Shown: positions 33,138 to 37,970 of the stretch, piece after piece
Numbering within the stretch: position 1 is the stretch's first letter
Layout: the number at the start of each line of letters is the position of its first letter
DNA from: Armatimonadota bacterium
Lineage (GTDB): Bacteria > Armatimonadota > Zipacnadia > Zipacnadales > VGFC01
Direction: 5' to 3'
Length of the DNA stretch: 37,970 bases
Assembly (NCBI GenBank): GCA_016869045.1
Contig: VGFC01000017.1
Coordinates: 1 to 37,970, forward strand
Notes under the pieces: generated by a model
What the model was told of the DNA's origin: nothing
What the model saw: the letters and a program-made list of their open reading frames with translations, nothing else
Databases searched by the model: none
Translations under genes and position numbers: made by a program

Positions 33138-34322
33138 ATGCAGCTTCATGTCGCTACGCTTGAGGACGTTCGGAGCAAACGCGTTACCGACGTCTACTTC
33201 CGACGCGCGGTTGAGGTCCTGCGGGCCAAGGGCGTGGACCCGGTGGTGACGGCCGAGTTCCATTGCGGGAGCCTGCCCGGCGGCGCGGAGTTCGGCGTGT
33301 TCTGCGGCCTTGAGGAGATCATGCTGGTGTTGCAGGGGCTGCCCGTGGACGTGGAGGGTCTGGCCGAAGGCGGTGTCTTCTGCTGCGGTGAGCCGGTACT
33401 CACGATCACGGGCAACTACACGGTCTTCGGAGAGCTGGAGACTGCCGTGCTGGGCCTGATGTGCCAGTCCTCCGGGATCGCCACGAAGGCCGCGCGCTGC
33501 AAGCTGGCGGCGGGGGAGCGCTCGGTCATCAGCTTCGGCGCCCGGCGCATGCACCCGGCTCTCGCGCCCATGATCGAGCGGGCCGCATACATCGGGGGCT
33601 GCGACGGCTTCGCCGTGGTGAAGTCTGCCGACCTGATCGGCATCCCTCCGACCGGCACCATGCCCCATGCCCTCATCCTGATCGCCGGGGACCTCCCCAC
33701 CGCGCTCCGCTGGTTCGATGAGGTGATCGACGAGGGAGTCCCTCGCATCGCGCTCATCGACACCTTCACCGACGAGAAGCTCGGCGCGCTGGAGGCCGCC
33801 GAGACGCTGGGGCAGCGCCTCGACGCGGTCCGCCTGGACACGCCCGGCTCGCGGCGCGGCAACATGCTGGAGCTACTGCGCGAGGTGCGCTGGGAGCTGG
33901 ACCTGCGCGGCCACCGTGATGTGCGGCTGCTTGTGAGCGGGGGGCTGGATGAGTACGACATCCTCGAGCTGAACGCGGTCGCCGACGGTTACGGCGTCGG
34001 CACCGCCATCAGCAGCGCGCCCGTCGTGAACTTTGCGATGGACATCGTCGAGATCGAGGGCCGGCCGATTGCCAAGCGCGGGAAGCGCTCCGGGAGGAAG
34101 CAGCTCGTCGTCTGCCCGAGCTGCCGCGCGCGGACCGTGGTCCCCTACGCGCGAGCCGCCGAGCACGCGGGCTGCCGGTGCGGTGCGGAGACGTTGCTGA
34201 TGGTCCTGCCGCTGCTCAGGCAGGGGGAGCCGGCCGTGCCCGCGCCGTCCATCGAGCAGATCAGGGACCGCCGCGCCCAGCAGGTCGCAACGCTGACCAG
34301 CGGGCGCATCGAGCCGAGGTGA
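33138..34322 (+). CDS. pncB: Nicotinate phosphoribosyltransferase family, with C-terminal zinc-ribbon-like tail
   Basis: MQLHVATLEDVRSKRVTDVYFRRAVEVLRAKG...QSSGIATKAARCKLAAG...FGARRMHPALAPMIERAAYIGGCDGFAVVKSADLIGIPPTGTMPHALIL...IDTFTDEKLGALEAAE...VRLDTPGSRRGN...LLVSGGLDEYDI...YGVGTAISSAPVVNFAMDIVEIEG; adjacent to pncA. Confidence 0.88.
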   Translation: MQLHVATLEDVRSKRVTDVYFRRAVEVLRAKGVDPVVTAEFHCGSLPGGAEFGVFCGLEEIMLVLQGLPVDVEGLAEGGVFCCGEPVLTITGNYTVFGELETAVLGLMCQSSGIATKAARCKLAAGERSVISFGARRMHPALAPMIERAAYIGGCDGFAVVKSADLIGIPPTGTMPHALILIAGDLPTALRWFDEVIDEGVPRIALIDTFTDEKLGALEAAETLGQRLDAVRLDTPGSRRGNMLELLREVRWELDLRGHRDVRLLVSGGLDEYDILELNAVADGYGVGTAISSAPVVNFAMDIVEIEGRPIAKRGKRSGRKQLVVCPSCRARTVVPYARAAEHAGCRCGAETLLMVLPLLRQGEPAVPAPSIEQIRDRRAQQVATLTSGRIEPR

Positions 34323-34333
34323 GAGAGACTGCC

Positions 34334-34855
34334 ATGAAGACCGCCGTCATCGTCGTGGACATGCTACACGACTTCATCCGGCCGGATGGCGTCCTCTATT
34401 GCGGCCCGCAGAGCGAGGCGATCATTGAGCCCATCGCCCACCGCCTGGCTCAGGCGCACGCGCAGCGCGAGCCGGTCATCTACCTGTGTGATCGGCACCG
34501 CACGGATGATCCCGAGTTCGAGATGTTCCCGTCTCACGCGGTCGCGGGCACACCCGGGGCCGAGATCATCCCCGAACTCGCCCCACAGCCTGAGGACCGC
34601 GTCATCCCCAAACGCCGCTTCAGCGCCTTTATCGGCACGGAGCTGCTGCTCGCCCTCCACGAGTTGCATGTCGATGCGCTGGAGCTGACCGGCGTCTGCA
34701 CCAACATCTGCATCCAGTACACGGCCTGCAACGCCCGCGACCTGGGCTACCCGGTCACCGTCCACGCCTCCTGCGTCGCCACCTTCGACCTGGAGGCTCA
34801 CGAGTACGCGCTCAAGCAGATGGAGACGGTGCTGGGGGTTACCGTGGTGCGCTAG
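34334..34855 (+). CDS. pncA: Isochorismatase-like cysteine hydrolase, probable nicotinamidase
   Basis: Start ATG 34334 within ORF 34178..34855; TAVIVVDMLHDFIRPDG (Asp), VIPKRRFSAF (Lys), LTGVCTNICIQYTACNARDLGY (Cys); metal-site-like DRHRTDDPEFEMFPSHAVAGTPGAE. Confidence 0.88.
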   Translation: MKTAVIVVDMLHDFIRPDGVLYCGPQSEAIIEPIAHRLAQAHAQREPVIYLCDRHRTDDPEFEMFPSHAVAGTPGAEIIPELAPQPEDRVIPKRRFSAFIGTELLLALHELHVDALELTGVCTNICIQYTACNARDLGYPVTVHASCVATFDLEAHEYALKQMETVLGVTVVR

Positions 34856-37542
34856 CCTTCGCCGGTGCGCCGGAAGGGAGCCTCTGCCTGGCCGAGAATG
34901 GCCTCGGCGGCATCCTGCAACTCCACGCTCAGGCGATAGGCGCCCGGCTTCAGAGCCGACGGATCAAACACCACGCGGCAGTCATGCAGGTTGCCGGGAG
35001 CCATCAGCGTCAACGATCCTGCTGCGGCATCGGCCCCGATTTCGGCTTGCGCGCGAAACGGGACGGTCACCTGCGAGACGGGCGCCCCGCCCTCCGGGGC
35101 AACCATGACGCTCAGGTTCGCCGGCGCCAACTGCTTCGAGACCGTCACCGTCGCGACCGCCACGCGGTCCAGGCCGTCGTACTCAGCCTGGTCTAGCGCC
35201 ACGCGCACCGGCGTCGGAATCACCTCGCGCAGGCTCAGTTCGTCGATCCACACGGTGCCCGGGCCCTGTACCCATGCCGCGACGTACGTGGGCCGCACGG
35301 GGAACGCGACCTCGACGCGCTTCCAGATTCGCTGCCAACCGTCCGGGCCGTCCTCCCGGCCGGTGAGCACCGAACGCTCGGCCTCGGCGGGCAGCGCGAT
35401 CCGCAGCTCGGGCAGCGTGTTGCGGCCCTGCAGCTTCACCCACGCCGCGGTCTCGTAGACATGATCGCCCGCCAGGCCCAGGTTCAGCCCGCCCCCACCC
35501 CACTGCGGCCAGACGAGCACGGTGACCGCCTCATTCCCGGCATCGGCGGGCGAGTCGATCCTCACCGACTGTTGCCCCTCGTGGGCCACCGCCGGGTCCA
35601 GTTCGCCGACGCCCTTCCCGTTCCAGGCCTCGATGCGCCACGGCTTCGTCTCCGTCTCGAAGGTCGCCGTCGGGCACAGCTCCTCGCCGTAGACGACCTT
35701 CTCGGCGGCCGGCTGCGCCCACGGGAAGTCGAAGGGGGAACGCAGGGCCGCGTCGGCAGCCGGGGCCCCTCTCAAACTCAGCCCGACGATCCGCTCGGCG
35801 ATTCGCTCCCGCCACTTCCTCAGCGTGGACGGATGCGGCGGCGGCGTCCGGTCCCCAGACGCGATGGACTGGAACGTCCACGGTATCTGTGACATGATCT
35901 CGCCGAGGTATACTGGGGCGGACGCGCCCGCCCATTGCCGCAGGAGCTCGACGTACCGGTAGTCGTCTACTCCCTCGCGGGCCGCCTCCCACTGCAGGCT
36001 GGGCAGCGGACCGTCGGGCGCGTTGTAGATGTACCCCTCGTCCGGCTGTCGCAGGCCGTTGCCCTGGAGCGCCGACTCGCCGAAGCTGTACGCCCACTGC
36101 AGCACCTGCTGCGCGGCGGTCTTCCACCCGTAGAACCCGAAGAAGAACCGCGCCCCGGCCGGCGTGTCGCCCGCGCCGTTGTAGACCCCAAACGGCTTCC
36201 CGCGGTCCACCAATGCCTTCGCGATCTCCGGGGTGAAGCGGTTGGTGCTCAGGAAGTCCACCACCGGCGAGAGCTGTCCGATCTCATCGTGCCCCATCGC
36301 GATCCCGCCGCCGATGGTCGTCCACGTGGTCAGCTCGGGCTTCCGCTGCTTGATGAGCCCATAGTAGTAGACCGCTTCGTCAAGCAGCCCGTGCGCGCCG
36401 GCCTCGTCGAGCGCATACGCCCGCAGCGGCGGCCAGCCATCCTCGCCCGCGAGCTTCTCCACCACCTCGATGGCCCTGAAGAAGTCCGCCTCGATGGTCG
36501 GATCATGCGGCCAGAGGACGAACCAGTTCTTGCCCGGGTCCCAGTAGTACGCGATCTGATGGCCGACCTCGAAGGTCACCGGGAACCGCCACTGGCTGTA
36601 GGCCCCCTTGAACGCCGCCATCAGCCGCCGGGAGCGGGCGATGGTTGCGGCTATGTCGTCGTCGCCGAAGCGCCGGTCGCGCGACTCGACGAATGCGCCC
36701 GGCCCCGCCTCGACGCCGGTCATGCCGTGCTCGCGCAGGTCGATGAGCTGCTTCCTCAGCAGCCCATCGTCGTCCGGCGGCCGCGGGAAGCACATCGACA
36801 GCTCGATGGGCGCGGACGGGAGCGTGAAGGGCAGTACGCGCAGCTGTACGCGCAGCGCCGTGGGGGTCCCCTGCTCCGGGCTGACCGTCACCGTACCCGC
36901 GTACGTCCCGGCCGCCGCATCCCCCGGGGCCTGAATCGTGAGCCAAGCCTGTGCCGTCCTGCCGGCCGCTAGGTCGAACGTCGGGCGCTTCTCCAGCAGG
37001 AACGGCCGCAGCCGGTACGTCTTGGCGCCCCCGTTCACGGTCTCCCGCACGCAACGCACCACGCGCACGTCGATGTGATCGGCGGGGATGACGGCGTCGC
37101 CCGGCGCTGTCAGGCTACTGACCTTCACCTGCAGTCCGCGCAGGTTCGACAGCGCGTAGATGCCGAGGGAGAGTGGCTCATACTCCCCCCGCGCGCAGAA
37201 GGTCTTGAGTTCAGTGGTCCGCTCCGACGGCGCCGGTACGCAGTTCGGCGGGATCGGCGTGAACGGCTCACGCGCGAAGAGCACGTAGCCCTTCGCCTGC
37301 TCTTCCGCCGTCGGCATGAGCGCCGGCAAGGCCTCCGGTGGCGCCGCCGCTTCCGTCCAGCCCTCCGGCGGCGGCAGCTCCGGGCCTGCCGTACCCCACA
37401 CCCCGAACTGCTCCGGCGGCGCAGCCATGGCGCCGCACTGTAGGGCGGTCACCGCCACCAGCGCCGCCAGCGCGATCTGCCGCTGTAGCCGTGTGCCGTT
37501 CTTCTGACTTCTGAGTTCTGACTCCTGACTCCGGCGGTTCAC
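34852..37542 (-). CDS. DUF4091 / GH123-like glycoside hydrolase-family protein with C-terminal CBM-like domain
   Basis: Likely GTG start at 37542 (GTGA overlap with the M14 gene); IALAALVAVTALQCGAMAA leader; ALDEAGAHGLLDEAVYYYGLIKQRKPELTTWTTIGGG...VVDFLSTNRFTPEIAKALVDRGKPFGVYNG...SLQWEAAREGVDDYRYVELLRQW; C-terminal carbohydrate-binding-like segment. Confidence 0.75.
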   Translation of the reverse strand: MNRRSQESELRSQKNGTRLQRQIALAALVAVTALQCGAMAAPPEQFGVWGTAGPELPPPEGWTEAAAPPEALPALMPTAEEQAKGYVLFAREPFTPIPPNCVPAPSERTTELKTFCARGEYEPLSLGIYALSNLRGLQVKVSSLTAPGDAVIPADHIDVRVVRCVRETVNGGAKTYRLRPFLLEKRPTFDLAAGRTAQAWLTIQAPGDAAAGTYAGTVTVSPEQGTPTALRVQLRVLPFTLPSAPIELSMCFPRPPDDDGLLRKQLIDLREHGMTGVEAGPGAFVESRDRRFGDDDIAATIARSRRLMAAFKGAYSQWRFPVTFEVGHQIAYYWDPGKNWFVLWPHDPTIEADFFRAIEVVEKLAGEDGWPPLRAYALDEAGAHGLLDEAVYYYGLIKQRKPELTTWTTIGGGIAMGHDEIGQLSPVVDFLSTNRFTPEIAKALVDRGKPFGVYNGAGDTPAGARFFFGFYGWKTAAQQVLQWAYSFGESALQGNGLRQPDEGYIYNAPDGPLPSLQWEAAREGVDDYRYVELLRQWAGASAPVYLGEIMSQIPWTFQSIASGDRTPPPHPSTLRKWRERIAERIVGLSLRGAPAADAALRSPFDFPWAQPAAEKVVYGEELCPTATFETETKPWRIEAWNGKGVGELDPAVAHEGQQSVRIDSPADAGNEAVTVLVWPQWGGGGLNLGLAGDHVYETAAWVKLQGRNTLPELRIALPAEAERSVLTGREDGPDGWQRIWKRVEVAFPVRPTYVAAWVQGPGTVWIDELSLREVIPTPVRVALDQAEYDGLDRVAVATVTVSKQLAPANLSVMVAPEGGAPVSQVTVPFRAQAEIGADAAAGSLTLMAPGNLHDCRVVFDPSALKPGAYRLSVELQDAAEAILGQAEAPFRRTGEG
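37501..37532 (-). repeat. Heptanucleotide tandem repeat (GGAGTCA/GAAGTCA, about 4.5 units) inside the 5' coding region
   Basis: Minus strand GGAGTCA-GGAGTCA-GAACTCA-GAAGTCA-GAAG, translated RRSQESELRSQK ahead of the signal peptide. Confidence 0.85.
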
Positions 37543-37970
37543 CCCCCGAACACCTCCTGATTGGCCCTTGCATAGTGTCCCTCGATGCCCAACTCCAGGA
37601 ACACGCGAGTCGCGGTCAGGTAGTCGTCGATGATCTCCCAGTGCGTCGGAAGCGGCATGAAGGAGGGTCGCCCAAGGTAGCCCTGGCGCCCCTCGAAGGA
37701 GACCCACATGAGGCGGGCGTGCTTGTGGAAGAGCGAGGAGTTGAAGTGGAATGGCGGCGGTTCGGGCGGGTCGCCGTCGCCATGCAGGGCGCCGAGCGGC
37801 CGGCCCTTGACGCCGAAGAGGCGCTCTGCGCGCCGCTGCCATTCCCGCATGATCGGCCAGTACAGGGCCTCGTGGGAACGCGCCTGGAAGGCGAAGCTGT
37901 AGCCGCACGCGTGCAAGTCCAGCAGCGCGTCCAGCCCGAGGTCACGAACGAACTCGAACAGCCGCTGCAC
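37539..37970 (-). CDS. M14 zinc carboxypeptidase-like protein (C-terminal part, runs off right edge)
   Basis: ...LDALLDLHACGYSFAFQARSHEALYWPIMREWQRRAERLFGVKG...FHFNSSLFHKHARLMWVSFEGRQGYLGRPSFMPLPTHWEIIDDYLTATRVFLELG; LDLHACGY resembles M14 catalytic-core context. Confidence 0.55.
   Translation of the reverse strand: MQRLFEFVRDLGLDALLDLHACGYSFAFQARSHEALYWPIMREWQRRAERLFGVKGRPLGALHGDGDPPEPPPFHFNSSLFHKHARLMWVSFEGRQGYLGRPSFMPLPTHWEIIDDYLTATRVFLELGIEGHYARANQEVFGG

Noticed and set aside
37543-37908. 122-aa N-terminal extension of ORF 34852..37908
   Set aside because: It overlaps the M14-like reading frame and has shadow composition; a GTG at 37542 with GTGA overlap fits better.
1-37970. tRNA, rRNA, prophage, transposase or known defence genes
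   Set aside because: None recognised on reading both strands; a tRNAscan-SE/Infernal and DefenseFinder run would be needed to exclude small or diverged examples.

Overview
This is a visibly GC-rich bacterial chromosomal window with dense coding on both strands. Every call comes from reading the supplied ORF translations and the DNA by eye; no searches were run. Left to right it contains: an ECF-type sigma factor overlapping a zinc-finger anti-sigma factor (partial, left edge); a RecD2-like helicase; an ANTAR response regulator followed by a PAS/HisKA_2 histidine kinase; a six-gene minus-strand ABC efflux operon (TolC, HlyD/YbhG, two ATPases, two ABC-2 permeases); a Tat-signal protein resembling the fucose/arabinose isomerase fold; two tandem paralogous membrane proteins ending in a prepilin-type H-X9-DG domain; an exported beta-propeller; hemC; a Tat sulfatase with EF-hands; YjbQ; a tandem GNAT protein; a Cys-rich small ORF upstream of a CzcCBA-type RND efflux operon; a Gfo/Idh/MocA oxidoreductase; pstSCAB; pncB-pncA; a DUF4091/GH123-like protein; and a partial M14 peptidase-like protein at the right edge. 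No rRNA, tRNA, CRISPR array or transposase gene was recognised. The strongest non-coding signals are: (1) two near-identical ~180-bp cassettes, each carrying four hairpins in a two-versus-two inverted layout with fully compensated stem changes, bracketing one ABC permease gene; (2) a perfect 33-bp inverted repeat carrying the stop codon of hemC; (3) an 11-bp-period direct repeat upstream of pstS resembling a PHO box; (4) heptanucleotide tandem repeats, one inside the apparent 5' end of a coding region. The tandem multi-TM proteins with a prepilin-like tail are the most unusual protein architecture.
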